DNA from: Pelagibacter sp047722505
GTDB lineage: Bacteria; Pseudomonadota; Alphaproteobacteria; Pelagibacterales; Pelagibacteraceae
Assembly: GCF_047722505.1 (NCBI RefSeq)
Contig: NZ_CP159814.1
Location: 930,001 to 994,000 of the forward strand
Reading direction: 5' to 3'
DNA: 64,000 nucleotides
Shown: positions 51,463 to 60,640 of the stretch, one piece after another
Position numbering within the stretch: position 1 is the stretch's first letter
Layout of the letters: every line of letters starts with the position of its first letter
Notes under the pieces: generated by a model
Database searches by the model: none
What the model saw: the letters and a program-made list of their open reading frames with translations, nothing else
What the model was told of the DNA's origin: nothing
Translations under genes and position numbers: made by a program

Positions 51463-52833
51463 TTATTTTATTTCGATTTTCTCGGGAAGTATACCCTTAG
51501 GTCGATACCTCATGATCAGTAAAAGACCCATACCCATCATTAAATATCTAAAGTATGGAACACTTTCAATTAAATGAATTTTTAATGAATGTGTGTCTGC
51601 TAAACCTGCTGTAAATAGATTAATTAAGAATAATGAGATTGGTGCTGCCTCAATCCACAAAAACCATACCGCAAAACCACCTAAAATTGCTCCAAAATTA
51701 TTTCCACTTCCACCAACAATGACCATAACCCAGATCAAAAAAGTATACCTCATGGGTTGGTAACTACCTGGTGTAAATAAACCATCTTGAGTAACTAACA
51801 TGGCACCAGCAATTCCAACTATAGCTGAGCCTAAAATAAAAATTAATAAGTGCTGTTTGACAACATTTTTTCCCATTGCATTTGCAGCTTCTTCATTATC
51901 TCTTATCGCACGCATCATTCTTCCCCATGGAGAGTAAAGAGCTTTTTGAGTAATTATTAAAAGAGCTACAACTACCATTAAGAACAACCCTGAATAACAA
52001 AGTTTGACAAAAACTGATGATCCCTCAATTACTAACTGATTAAGAGCTGCTTGTTTATTTGTAATACTTGAGATTAAATTTAATTTTCCAGAATTAAAAT
52101 TTGCAACTAAATTTATAAACCATTCTTTAGTTTGGAGTTCAATTTCATAAGGTACTGGTCGATCCAGTCCAATTACATTTTTAACACCTCTTGTTAACCA
52201 ATCTTCATGTTTTATGATGGCTATTACTATTTCTGATATTAATAATGTAGCAATGGCTAAGTAGTCTGCTCGCAAACCTAACGCAACTTTACCAACTATA
52301 AATGCTAGACCTGCTGCAAAAAATGCACCTACAATCCAAGAAAACATAATTGGCAATCCCAATCCTCCAAGAAATCCTGTTGTTGCAGGGTTAACATTTT
52401 CAATAGCCTCAATACTTGTCTCTGACGTAACTCTTATAATGATAATTCCAGCAATAATAATTGCAGCAATACCATAAGTTCTAATTTTAGATTTTTCAAA
52501 ATTTTTTAACACAAAACGTATTGCAAAGACCATCACAACTATTAACCACAAAGACATTAAAATACTAAAACCACCTGCAACCCATGCCTCTTGTACAGGT
52601 TCAACAGAAATTAAAACTGCAGCCAATCCACCTAATGCTGCGTATCCCATAAGACCAAAATTAATTAAACCTGCATACCCCCATTGGATATTTGCACCCA
52701 TAGTCATTACTGCAGAAATCAAACACATGTTAAAAATTGATAGAGCTACATTCCATGATTGAAATATTCCAACTAAAATAATAAGCCCCAACATTATTGT
52801 ATAAGCTATAATTACATTTAAGTGCTTTCTCAC
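51463..52833 (-). CDS. livM: Branched-chain amino acid ABC transporter permease (LivM)
   Basis: 456-residue LivM-type permease with about ten helices. ANIQWGYAGLINFGLMGYAALGG and GLRADYLAIATLLISEI are typical, and the coupling EAA-like motif is SPWGRMMRAIRDNEEAANAMGKNV. It is longer than usual because of an insertion near residues 215-280 (charged loop with LTRGVKNVIGLDRPVPYE). The start is GTG, with a GTGA overlap with livH. It pairs with livH, livG and livF for import; the receptor is probably the one at 48220. Confidence 0.92.
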   Translation of the reverse strand: MRKHLNVIIAYTIMLGLIILVGIFQSWNVALSIFNMCLISAVMTMGANIQWGYAGLINFGLMGYAALGGLAAVLISVEPVQEAWVAGGFSILMSLWLIVVMVFAIRFVLKNFEKSKIRTYGIAAIIIAGIIIIRVTSETSIEAIENVNPATTGFLGGLGLPIMFSWIVGAFFAAGLAFIVGKVALGLRADYLAIATLLISEIVIAIIKHEDWLTRGVKNVIGLDRPVPYEIELQTKEWFINLVANFNSGKLNLISSITNKQAALNQLVIEGSSVFVKLCYSGLFLMVVVALLIITQKALYSPWGRMMRAIRDNEEAANAMGKNVVKQHLLIFILGSAIVGIAGAMLVTQDGLFTPGSYQPMRYTFLIWVMVIVGGSGNNFGAILGGFAVWFLWIEAAPISLFLINLFTAGLADTHSLKIHLIESVPYFRYLMMGMGLLLIMRYRPKGILPEKIEIK

Positions 52834-53840
52834 AATACCTTCCCTTTGAATATTCCATTAGGTCTATAAAGTAAGACAATCACCAATATAGAAAATGAGA
52901 CAGCAAATTTATAATCTGTTGATAATAACTGAACTAACGTTTCTGGTTCCATGCTTGCTGGTAAAATATACATAAAGAATTTTTTATAAGCATAGGTTAA
53001 GAATATTTCTGAAAATGCTATGACATATCCCCCTAAAAATGCTCCAAACGGGTTTCCAATACCTCCAACAATTGCGGCAGCAAAAATTGGCAGCATATTA
53101 TTAAAGTAGGTAAATGGCTTAAAACTTTTGTCTAATCCGTATAAAGCCCCGCCTATTGTTGCCAAAATACCTGCAATAATCCAAGTAATCATAACCACTC
53201 TTTTAGGATCAATCCCAGACAATAAAGCTAAATCTTCATTATCAGAATAAGCACGCATGCTTTTTCCTGTTTTAGTTTTGCTTAAAAACCAGAATAAGAT
53301 TGAAACTAATACAATTGTTACAAATATAGTTAACACCTGACTAGATTTAATTGCTAAACCCTCATTAAGTCCTGTCATCTCTTTAAACTCACCAGCTTTA
53401 ATAATAAATTTTTCTCCATCAAAAAATCTTCTGTCAGATGGACCAATTATTATTCTAACTACGGCTTGTGTTACAAACATTACACCAATACTAACCATTG
53501 CAAGTTGAACAGGGGGGCTTTTACTTACTCTATAATATCTAAAAACAAATTTATCAACCAAGAGCATGTAACCAATTGTCAAAACAATTGCAAAAGGGAT
53601 AGCAAGTAATGCTGTTGGTAACACTCCTAAGGAAATTCCAAGTGATTGAAAATACCAAGTGAATAATATAGTGACCATTGTACCAAAAGCCATCATGTCT
53701 CCAGTTGCAAAATTAGCAAACCTTAAAATTCCATAAATTAAAGTTACAAATATTGCACCCAATGCTAGTTGTGAGCCATACGTAAGTGCTGGCATAAAAA
53801 TATAATTTAATAATAATATAATTGCATTTAAAAATTCCAT
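52830..53840 (-). CDS. livH: Branched-chain amino acid ABC transporter permease (LivH)
   Basis: 336 residues from the ATG at 53840; a GTG three codons earlier overlaps the livF stop and is less likely. LTYGSQLALGAIFVTLIYGILRFANFATGDMMAFG is the LivH signature, SKTKTGKSMRAYSDNEDLALLSGIDPKRV is the ATPase-coupling loop, and FAAAIVGGIGNPFGAFLGGYVIAFSE follows. Eight or so helices. It overlaps livM by four bases. Confidence 0.92.
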   Translation of the reverse strand: MEFLNAIILLLNYIFMPALTYGSQLALGAIFVTLIYGILRFANFATGDMMAFGTMVTILFTWYFQSLGISLGVLPTALLAIPFAIVLTIGYMLLVDKFVFRYYRVSKSPPVQLAMVSIGVMFVTQAVVRIIIGPSDRRFFDGEKFIIKAGEFKEMTGLNEGLAIKSSQVLTIFVTIVLVSILFWFLSKTKTGKSMRAYSDNEDLALLSGIDPKRVVMITWIIAGILATIGGALYGLDKSFKPFTYFNNMLPIFAAAIVGGIGNPFGAFLGGYVIAFSEIFLTYAYKKFFMYILPASMEPETLVQLLSTDYKFAVSFSILVIVLLYRPNGIFKGKVL

Positions 53841-53841
53841 G

Positions 53842-54549
53842 CTATCCACCTAAAAAAGAGCTTCTTACTCTTGGGTCGTTTAATAATTCTTTTCCTGTTC
53901 CTGAATATTTATTTTCACCTGTAACTAACACATATCCTCGATCGGAAATATTAAGAGCTTGTTTAGCATTTTGCTCGACCATTAAAATTGCAACATTAGT
54001 TCTTTTAACTTTAATTATATGATCAAATAATTCATCCATTACAATGGGAGAAACTCCAGCAGTTGGCTCATCTAACATTAACACAGATGGTTTTATCATT
54101 AATGCCCTTCCAAGAGCTACTTGCTGTCTTTGACCTCCAGATAATTCTCCAACTAATTGATTTCTTTTTTCTCTAAGTATTGGAAACAGTTCATAAATTT
54201 CTTCTATAATATTTTGATAATCATCATCTCTTAAGTAAGCCCCCATCTCTAAATTTTCTTCAACACTCATTCCTGAGAATACATTTTTTGTCTGTGGTAC
54301 AAATGAAATACCCTCTCTCACCCTATCTTGTGGTGAAAGTTTTGAAATATCTTTGCCGTCGATTACAACTGAACCAGATTTTAAATTTAAGAGACCTAGC
54401 ATTGCTTTCATAGCTGTTGATTTACCAGCACCATTAGGTCCAAGAATTGAAACTATTTCTCCTCTGTTCACATCAACAGAACAAGAATTGATGATATCAG
54501 GTCCATTACCATAACCACCTGTCATTTTTAAACCTTCAAAAAAAGCCAT
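53842..54549 (-). CDS. livF: Branched-chain amino acid ABC transporter ATPase (LivF)
   Basis: 235-residue ATPase. Walker A is GPNGAGKST (~36-44), Q-loop SFVPQTKNVF, signature LSGGQRQQVALGRAL (~134-148), Walker B VLMLDEP and H-loop-type MVEQNA. The short C-terminus is typical of LivF. Start and livG stop share one base. It probably dimerises with LivG under the LivH/LivM permeases. Confidence 0.94.
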   Translation of the reverse strand: MAFFEGLKMTGGYGNGPDIINSCSVDVNRGEIVSILGPNGAGKSTAMKAMLGLLNLKSGSVVIDGKDISKLSPQDRVREGISFVPQTKNVFSGMSVEENLEMGAYLRDDDYQNIIEEIYELFPILREKRNQLVGELSGGQRQQVALGRALMIKPSVLMLDEPTAGVSPIVMDELFDHIIKVKRTNVAILMVEQNAKQALNISDRGYVLVTGENKYSGTGKELLNDPRVRSSFLGG

Positions 54550-55343
54550 TAGTTTTCATCCTTTAATTTTGACCCTCTACCTAAATAGCTTTCTATGACT
54601 TTTTCATCTTTCTTGGCTTCTTCAGCGGTACCCTCAAATAAAACTGACCCTTCTGCCATAACAATAACAGGGTTACATAATCTACTTATAAATTCCATAT
54701 CATGCTCAATCATACAGAATGTATAACCTTCTTCCTTATTTAACTTAAGAATTGCAGTACCTAGATCCTTAAGTAGTGTTCTATTAACACCAGCCCCTAC
54801 TTCATCAAGTAATACTAATTTTGCATCAACCATCATAGTTCTTCCAAGTTCTAATAATTTCTTTTGGCCCCCTGATAAATTTCCAGCTAATTCATTTGAT
54901 AAATGTGTCAGATTTAAAAAATTAACTACGTCTTGAGCTTTTTGTTTTACTGCAAGTTCTTCAGTTCTAACCAGACTCGGTTTTAGTAAAGCTGTCATTA
55001 ATTTTTCACCTGATTGGTTTGCTGGAACCATCATCAAATTTTCAAGGACTGAAAGATTAGTAAACTCATGTGCTATTTGAAAAGTTCTTAAGATACCTTT
55101 TGAAAATAACTCATAAGAAGGAACATCTGTTACGTCTTCATCATAAAATAAAACTTTTCCACTTGATGCTTTTAGATTTCCAGCAATTAAATTAAATAAA
55201 GTAGTTTTACCAGAACCATTAGGTCCTATAATTCCTGTAATAGATCCTTCTTTAATTTTTAAAGAACAATCTGAAACTGCAGCTAACCCTCCAAAATATT
55301 TAGATAGGTATTCAATTTTTAATATATTCTGTTCTTGATCCAT
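54549..55343 (-). CDS. livG: Branched-chain amino acid ABC transporter ATPase (LivG)
   Basis: 264-residue ATPase of the LivG type. Walker A GPNGSGKTT (~37-45), RTFQIAHEFTNLSVLENLMM (Q-loop), signature LSGGQKKLLELGRTM, Walker B LVLLDEV and MIEHDM H-loop, with the extra C-terminal helix found in LivG. It starts 6 bases downstream of the ProC-like gene, so all four transport genes depend on that upstream promoter. Confidence 0.94.
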   Translation of the reverse strand: MDQEQNILKIEYLSKYFGGLAAVSDCSLKIKEGSITGIIGPNGSGKTTLFNLIAGNLKASSGKVLFYDEDVTDVPSYELFSKGILRTFQIAHEFTNLSVLENLMMVPANQSGEKLMTALLKPSLVRTEELAVKQKAQDVVNFLNLTHLSNELAGNLSGGQKKLLELGRTMMVDAKLVLLDEVGAGVNRTLLKDLGTAILKLNKEEGYTFCMIEHDMEFISRLCNPVIVMAEGSVLFEGTAEEAKKDEKVIESYLGRGSKLKDEN

Positions 55344-55349
55344 GGAATT

Positions 55350-56117
55350 TTATTTATTTAGTCTTTTATGAATATTGTTGAGAGTTATCCCTAAAGATTT
55401 ATAAAACCCAGCTTTTGTTAACTCTTTAACACCTTGTTCATTTAACCCTTTGAGTGTTTGAGATTCTTTTACTAAATATTTTAAATCTTTTTTAGAGTTT
55501 ACAATCGCATCTTCAGATAAAGCCAAAAACAATGAAGTTATATATTTTTGTGCATCATTTCGCTTAACTCCTCTTTTAATTAACCAGTCAGTCATCACTC
55601 TTAGTAGCTCATAAAATGGAGCCATCATTCCAGATATAGACCAAAAATTAATGGATAATTTTTCATTTTTAATTTCAACGGTTGTACCAATCTTATCAAA
55701 GAATTTTTTGACCTTTTTGTTTGGAGGGCAAATGGGTATGGGTCCTTTTTTTAGAGATATTGGTGGTAGGGGTATTGCTCTTACTATTGTTGCCTTTACT
55801 TTTATTGCTTTTTTTAATTGTGATAAATTTATACTAGAAATAAAACTCACTATAATATGTTTAGACTTGAATTTTAATGATTTAATAATTTTTTCACCTA
55901 CATTTGGAGTTACAGATAAAAATATCCAATCACTTTGATCGGTTATTTGTTGATTATTTTTTGCAATAACTATTTTATTAAATCTATTTTTTAGGTATTT
56001 AGAAATTTTTTTATTTCTTGGAGAAACAATGATTTTTTTAAATGGTATCTTAGATTTACAAATACCAGTTATTACTGATGATGCAATTTTACCTGTTCCT
56101 ATAAATCCTAAAATCAT
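55350..56117 (-). CDS. Pyrroline-5-carboxylate reductase family protein
   Basis: 255-residue ProC-like NAD(P)-dependent reductase. The Rossmann motif is LGFIGTGKIASSVITGI, with IIVSPRNKK placed for phosphate binding, IVRAIPLPPISLKKGPIPICPP (the usual VRxMPN replaced) and the C-terminal dimerisation region SLFLALSEDAIVNSKKDLKYLVKESQTLKGLNEQGV. It is the first gene of the livGFHM-MFS-TauE operon. It is a little short and its MPN motif differs, so an imine substrate other than P5C is possible. Confidence 0.8.
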   Translation of the reverse strand: MILGFIGTGKIASSVITGICKSKIPFKKIIVSPRNKKISKYLKNRFNKIVIAKNNQQITDQSDWIFLSVTPNVGEKIIKSLKFKSKHIIVSFISSINLSQLKKAIKVKATIVRAIPLPPISLKKGPIPICPPNKKVKKFFDKIGTTVEIKNEKLSINFWSISGMMAPFYELLRVMTDWLIKRGVKRNDAQKYITSLFLALSEDAIVNSKKDLKYLVKESQTLKGLNEQGVKELTKAGFYKSLGITLNNIHKRLNK

Positions 56118-56170
56118 AACTATGAATAATATAATCTAGATTATTTCTTTGATGTAAAATTGAAAGCAAA

Positions 56171-56196
56171 AAAAAACCCCCTTTCGGGGGTTTTTT
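56171..56196 (-). terminator. Intrinsic terminator after the outer-membrane gene
   Basis: CCCCC-TTTC-GGGGG hairpin, 5-bp GC stem flanked by A6 and T6, so it can act in both directions. It lies 22 bases past the stop of the beta-barrel gene and 54 bases upstream of the ProC-like gene, isolating the two transcripts. Confidence 0.9.
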
Positions 56197-56218
56197 AAAA
56201 ATTAATGGAATTTATTAA

Positions 56219-56866
56219 TTAGAATGATTTTCCAATTGATATTTTCGCTGCTGTTGTGTCGATATCAGCTTCAACAATGTTGCTTCCAGTTGAAGTAAGT
56301 CTAATATCTTCATATTCTGACATACTGTATTCAGTTCTTAAGTAAATACCATTGTCTCTCTCAAAGTGAGCACCAATACCTGCTGTAACACCATTTACTG
56401 AAGTGTTACCGTATGTAGATCCTGTATTTAACTTTTCTTTTGTTTCAACATCCATAGATATAATTCCAGCTTTTATGTAAAAAGGTGATGAACCCATAGG
56501 CATTAAACCATAAAAAGTTAAATGTTGACTTACAACAGCTGAGGCTTTGTTTCCACCAGATGTGTCAAAGTCATCATCAGCTCTAGTTTTTGTTCCTACA
56601 TCTGCTTCACCCGGTACGTAATCTACACCTAAAGTAAAACCGTTAGAAAATGTTCTTTCAGCAAAAACATGACCTATTGTAGTAGTCTCTGAAGTCGATG
56701 CAACAGCTGACTGTTTCTTAGTTGTTCTTAATGTTTCAGAACCACTTCCGTTTACCTCTGTATTAGAAACTGAAATACCAAGTCTGAAACCTTCAGACAT
56801 ATTATCAGCATTAACTTGGGCAAAAGAAAAAAGTACAGCAACAGTAATTAAAAGTATTCTTTTCAT
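56219..56866 (-). CDS. Outer-membrane beta-barrel protein
   Basis: 215 residues from the ATG at 56866 (MKRILLITVAVLFSF), which has a GAGGA Shine-Dalgarno six bases upstream; a TTG four codons earlier was rejected. A signal peptide (~1-20, ending VNA) precedes alternating short amphipathic strands (FRLGISVSN, GHVFAERTFSNGFTLGVDYVPG, GIYLRTEYSMSEYEDIRL) and it ends in F (ISIGKSF), the usual terminal aromatic. OmpW/Opa-like size; probably 8 strands. Possibly a small porin or adhesin; the function is not assigned. Confidence 0.83.
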   Translation of the reverse strand: MKRILLITVAVLFSFAQVNADNMSEGFRLGISVSNTEVNGSGSETLRTTKKQSAVASTSETTTIGHVFAERTFSNGFTLGVDYVPGEADVGTKTRADDDFDTSGGNKASAVVSQHLTFYGLMPMGSSPFYIKAGIISMDVETKEKLNTGSTYGNTSVNGVTAGIGAHFERDNGIYLRTEYSMSEYEDIRLTSTGSNIVEADIDTTAAKISIGKSF

Positions 56867-57180
56867 AATTATCCTCAATATATTAATTGTTAAATTTAAC
56901 AGCTCCTTGATAGCATAAATTTGTCTAACGTGGAGATTTTTGATTTAAAATTTTAAATATTTCAAGATTGTGATAAAAATACAACAAAAAAATGTTGGTA
57001 TATAAAGATAATATTTAGCTTTTATATATGTAAATTTAAATCAGATAATTTGTATTAATAGAAGAAATTTGTCTTTAAATCTCTTAATTATCTAATTAAT
57101 AACCGATTCTCCAAAGACTTTCTTGATATTGCTAAGAATAACTTTTGAATATGATTGCATATTCTTTAGAAAGCTTTTTT
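56867..57180. other. AT-rich intergenic region without a recognised gene
   Basis: 314 bases between the outer-membrane gene and glaH. I find no open frame of note, tRNA or known RNA. A perfect 7-bp hairpin GAATATG-ATTG-CATATTC (57147-57164) lies past the glaH stop but lacks a T-run on the minus strand, so it is not a convincing terminator. The beta-barrel RBS and presumably its promoter are at the left edge. Confidence 0.6.
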
Positions 57181-58098
57181 TTAAAAATATTTAGTAAAAA
57201 AAGAGCCTCTAATTCTTAATAGCTCTCTACTTAAATCTTTATTTTCTTTGAAAGGTTTTCTTCCATGTAACCAAAAATAATTATTAGCCACAATGATTGA
57301 TCCAGGTGCTAATTTAGTAATTACTTTATTCTTACTCTCCTCTAAACCATCTGATAATTTTTGTAAGAAAATTCCTTGATCCATATTTTTTGGCTCAGGG
57401 AATTGGTCAATATATGAAATATTTGGCGTACCCTTATCATCTGTTGTGAAAACTGGATGTTCAACTTTATATTCTATGTTTTTACTTTTGGGTGAGCCCC
57501 AAATAAAATTTTTTCTTCCAACTGGATCATTAAATAAATCCTCACAATGTTCCCAGTCATCAAGATGAAGCATTGCTGTTTCTCCCCCCTGAACATTTTG
57601 TTCTTCAATTTTAGTCATAAGAAGCCAATCTGTGATCTCTTTGACATATGTCCCATCTGTATGAAGATCCATATTTGTGTAAGCTTTTCTTAAATACGAG
57701 TCACTTTTATCTTCGTGCTTTACGAAAAATCTTGCATAATATTTTCCAGCCATCGCATCGTGATTTGGATTGCCAATTAAATAAGCAATTGCTGTTGATA
57801 GCTTAACTAAAAAAGTATCATTAATTTTTGGAGTTATATTTTTTGGTCTAATTATAAAACAACCTGTGTCTCTATCTCTCACTATTAAGTTAAGTAATTT
57901 ACTTAATTTATTAGATGTTAAATCGTCTAAACTTTTAGCAATAGTAAATCTAGTAAATGGTTTGTACTCTAAAGCGGTAATATCAAATTTATTGAATGGA
58001 AATATTAATTTATCTACAATTTCATCTTCAATTCTAATATCAATTATTCTTTTTGAATCTTGATATTTGGTTATTGATATTCCAGAGATATTTTTCAT
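57181..58098 (-). CDS. glaH: Glutarate 2-hydroxylase (CsiD/GlaH family Fe(II)/2-oxoglutarate dioxygenase)
   Basis: 305-residue protein aligning by eye along its length with E. coli CsiD. Shared blocks are ALEYKPFTRF, AIAYLIGNPNHDAMAGKYYARFFVKHED, SDSYLRKAYTNMDLHTDGTYV and MTKIEEQNVQGG. Metal ligands are His146, Asp148 and His278 (YFWLHGRKPF), with an Arg near 291-297 for 2-oxoglutarate. The enzyme hydroxylates glutarate to L-2-hydroxyglutarate and succinate. It is the last gene of the liv-azl operon and starts in the azlD stop. No lhgO gene is in the window. Confidence 0.9.
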   Translation of the reverse strand: MKNISGISITKYQDSKRIIDIRIEDEIVDKLIFPFNKFDITALEYKPFTRFTIAKSLDDLTSNKLSKLLNLIVRDRDTGCFIIRPKNITPKINDTFLVKLSTAIAYLIGNPNHDAMAGKYYARFFVKHEDKSDSYLRKAYTNMDLHTDGTYVKEITDWLLMTKIEEQNVQGGETAMLHLDDWEHCEDLFNDPVGRKNFIWGSPKSKNIEYKVEHPVFTTDDKGTPNISYIDQFPEPKNMDQGIFLQKLSDGLEESKNKVITKLAPGSIIVANNYFWLHGRKPFKENKDLSRELLRIRGSFFTKYF

Positions 58099-58421
58099 TA
58101 AAGATAATTACCTATTAGCGCCATCATAATAGCAGAAATCACAGTTGGATAAACAAAATTTCTTTTTGAAATAAAAAATATAAATAAGCAAAATAAAACC
58201 ACTACAATTCTACTTAAATAACTAGCATCAAATAAAACACCTACCGGAAAAATAATTGTCCTAGCTATCAATGCTGCTAATGTTGAATAAGCTAAGCAAT
58301 TGAACCATCTAAATAGTTTTGAATTTTCTTTTATTCCTTTTGATGAAATGACACCTAAAAATCTTGAAGAGAAAGTTGCAAGGGACGTGACTAAGATTGC
58401 AAGAAATACACTAGTTGACAT
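58098..58421 (-). CDS. azlD: Branched-chain amino acid efflux small subunit (AzlD)
   Basis: 107-residue membrane protein of the AzlD family with four hydrophobic segments; VFLAILVTSLATFSSRFLGV and FNCLAYSTLAALIARTI are typical. AzlD pairs with AzlC in export of branched-chain amino acids. It overlaps azlC by 11 bases and shares one base with glaH, so coexpression is likely. Whether the pair exports or exchanges a metabolite with the co-operonic importer is not decided. Confidence 0.84.
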   Translation of the reverse strand: MSTSVFLAILVTSLATFSSRFLGVISSKGIKENSKLFRWFNCLAYSTLAALIARTIIFPVGVLFDASYLSRIVVVLFCLFIFFISKRNFVYPTVISAIMMALIGNYL

Positions 58422-59115
58422 TTAGCTCTCCTATAAAATAAGCAATTGTTCCACCAACAAGCCCACCTAATAAAATTGACCACTCTGGAGATAGAAAATA
58501 AAAAATTGGTCCTAATACTAAGCCCAAAATTACTGCAGCTGTAATTTGAATAGTCTTCATGGCACCAACCATCATACATAAAAAGTAGATTGGGTTTAAA
58601 ATTGCTAAACCCATCATCATATTTTTATCCAAGTAATCTGAAGCATAAAAACCAACAAAAGTACCTATTACTGCTGTAGTCCAAGTTGCGCAGCCAATAC
58701 CAATCCAAAAATCTATTCGGTTTTTTTTTTCAATACTTTTATAATTGCTCTTCATAATTAACCACGCAGACACTGCTATGAAGTGACATGAAAAATAATA
58801 TTTCCACTTAGGTTGACTTTTGTGCATCATCAATGGGAATAAAGAAACTGCCATTGGATAAAGTCGAGCATTCACAAACCAAACTGCTAAAAAAATGTTT
58901 AACAATGATGCTCCTACTAATAACGATTCTGCCATAACTAACGAACCAGGCAAAGCATAAGTAAGCATTGTTGAAAAAATACTTTCCTGAATATTAAAGC
59001 CTAAATTTTTAAGGAGTGCTCCAATAGCGATAAAACAACAACCAAGTGCAAGGGCTGGGCTGTCTAGCGCTAGAATTGATTTAAAACCTTTAAAGAAAAA
59101 TTCTTTATTAATCAT
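58411..59115 (-). CDS. azlC: Branched-chain amino acid efflux large subunit (AzlC)
   Basis: 234-residue AzlC-family permease. IFSTMLTYALPGSLVMAESLLVGASLLNIFLAVWFVNARLYPMAVSL and GIGCATWTTAVIGTFVGFYASDYLD are family blocks. Seven to eight helices. It shares a base with the livF stop and overlaps azlD. Coupling an exporter to a Liv importer in one operon is unusual but documented as a gene order only in scattered genomes to my knowledge. Confidence 0.86.
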   Translation of the reverse strand: MINKEFFFKGFKSILALDSPALALGCCFIAIGALLKNLGFNIQESIFSTMLTYALPGSLVMAESLLVGASLLNIFLAVWFVNARLYPMAVSLFPLMMHKSQPKWKYYFSCHFIAVSAWLIMKSNYKSIEKKNRIDFWIGIGCATWTTAVIGTFVGFYASDYLDKNMMMGLAILNPIYFLCMMVGAMKTIQITAAVILGLVLGPIFYFLSPEWSILLGGLVGGTIAYFIGELNVN

Positions 59116-59900
59116 TAACCACCAAGGAATAATCTACCAACATCAGGATTTTTTAATAAATCGTCCCCTTTGCCAGCAATAGCAGTTTGTCCAGATACTA
59201 AAACGTAACCTATATCTGCAAACTCTAATCCCTTTTTAGCATTTTGTTCTACTAAAATAATTGTTTTCTTTTCTGTTTGTTGAAGATCCCTTAAAATTTC
59301 AAAGACCATATCAATATATCTTGGCTCTAATCCAATAGATGGTTCATCTACAAGTAATACTGATGGCTTCATAACTAATGCTCTAGAGATTTCTAATAGT
59401 CTTCTTTCTCCACCTGATAAAACTTTAGCAGGTTGATTTCTTCTGTTTCTTAATCTTTCATATTTTTCAAAAATTCTTTCTGCTTCTTGATAGGATTCGT
59501 CAGTATTTTCTTTAGCATAACCACCCATCAATAAATTTTCTTCAACAGTCATATCTGGAAAAACTGAATTATCTTGAAGTATATAAGCAATTCCACATGA
59601 TGTAAGTTTTTGAGCTGGAGTTAAGTTGGTAATTTCTTTTCCATCAATTTCTATTTGTCCTGAAAAAATATTAGTAAATCCATAAATAGAATGAAGTATT
59701 GTAGATTTTCCTGCACCATTTGGTCCAATCAAACATAGTGACTGAGCCTTACTTACATTTAAATTAAAATCATGAAGTATTTCCATTTTACCATAACCAG
59801 CTGATAATTTTTTTATAGTTAAGTGAATATTATCTGGAGATAATTTTTGTAAATCTTCTGGCCCTGGTGCTTTACCTAATACATCATATTGATTTGACAT
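59115..59900 (-). CDS. livF: ABC transporter ATPase (LivF), second system
   Basis: 261-residue ATPase. Walker A GPNGAGKST (~57-65), CGIAYILQDNSVFPDMTVEENLLMGGY, signature LSGGERRLLEISRAL, Walker B VLLVDEPSIGLEP and LVEQNA. An N-terminal extension of ~25 residues precedes the usual start (LSAGYGKMEILHD). It starts at the stop of livG. It works with livJ/H/M/G of the same operon. Confidence 0.94.
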   Translation of the reverse strand: MSNQYDVLGKAPGPEDLQKLSPDNIHLTIKKLSAGYGKMEILHDFNLNVSKAQSLCLIGPNGAGKSTILHSIYGFTNIFSGQIEIDGKEITNLTPAQKLTSCGIAYILQDNSVFPDMTVEENLLMGGYAKENTDESYQEAERIFEKYERLRNRRNQPAKVLSGGERRLLEISRALVMKPSVLLVDEPSIGLEPRYIDMVFEILRDLQQTEKKTIILVEQNAKKGLEFADIGYVLVSGQTAIAGKGDDLLKNPDVGRLFLGG

Positions 59901-60640
59901 TATTGTGCCCCTAGATAAGCGTCTAGCACACGCTTATCATTTTTAATTTCATCCGGAGTTCCATTTGCTAACATCTGACCATGCGCTAAACAGAAAACTC
60001 TTTGTGCTAAATTCATTATTACTTTCATATTATGCTCTATAACTAGCAAGGTAATTCCATAGTCCTTGTTAACACTAATTAAACGATCGATAATTCCATT
60101 AATTAAAGTAGGGTTTATTCCAGCTGTTGGTTCATCTAATAAAAGCATTTTAGGTTCATTCATTAGTGCCATAGCAAGTTCTAGCAATTTTTGCTGCCCA
60201 AATGAAAGATCACCGGCTCTGAGTTTTCTTTTTTGATGAAGTCCTACAAATTTCAATAATGTCTCAGCTTTATCTGTTATATCCGAAGGTATCTTTTGAA
60301 ATACTGTCAATATTCCATCATTCTCAGGTTTGTTACTGATTAACATATTTTGAATACAGTTTAATTTTCCATAAATTCTAGTTTGTTGAAAAGTTCTAAG
60401 TAATCCAAGCTTTGCAACAACAGGAACTGGCAGTTCTGAAACCTCTGTGCCATCAAATTTGATTGAACCATTATCAATTGGATAAGTTCCTACAATAGAA
60501 TTAAATAAAGTTGTTTTACCAGATCCATTCGGACCAATTAATCCAACAATTGAACCTTGCTCAACTGACATTGAAATATCAACATTAGCTTTAACACCAC
60601 CAAAAGATTTACTTACATTTGATACGTCTAATATAGCCAT
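59900..60640 (-). CDS. livG: ABC transporter ATPase (LivG), second system
   Basis: 246-residue ATPase. Walker A GPNGSGKTT (~34-42), RTFQQTRIYGKLNCIQNML, a deviating signature LSFGQQKLLELAMAL instead of LSGGQ, Walker B MLLLDEPTAGINP and VIEHNM. LSFGQ is seen in several LivG/UrtD-type proteins, so it need not impair function. It overlaps the livM stop by one base. Confidence 0.93.
   Translation of the reverse strand: MAILDVSNVSKSFGGVKANVDISMSVEQGSIVGLIGPNGSGKTTLFNSIVGTYPIDNGSIKFDGTEVSELPVPVVAKLGLLRTFQQTRIYGKLNCIQNMLISNKPENDGILTVFQKIPSDITDKAETLLKFVGLHQKRKLRAGDLSFGQQKLLELAMALMNEPKMLLLDEPTAGINPTLINGIIDRLISVNKDYGITLLVIEHNMKVIMNLAQRVFCLAHGQMLANGTPDEIKNDKRVLDAYLGAQ

Noticed and set aside
57147..57164. 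7-bp perfect hairpin downstream of glaH
   Set aside because: No T-run follows on the minus strand, and the stem is AT-rich, so it is not a convincing terminator.
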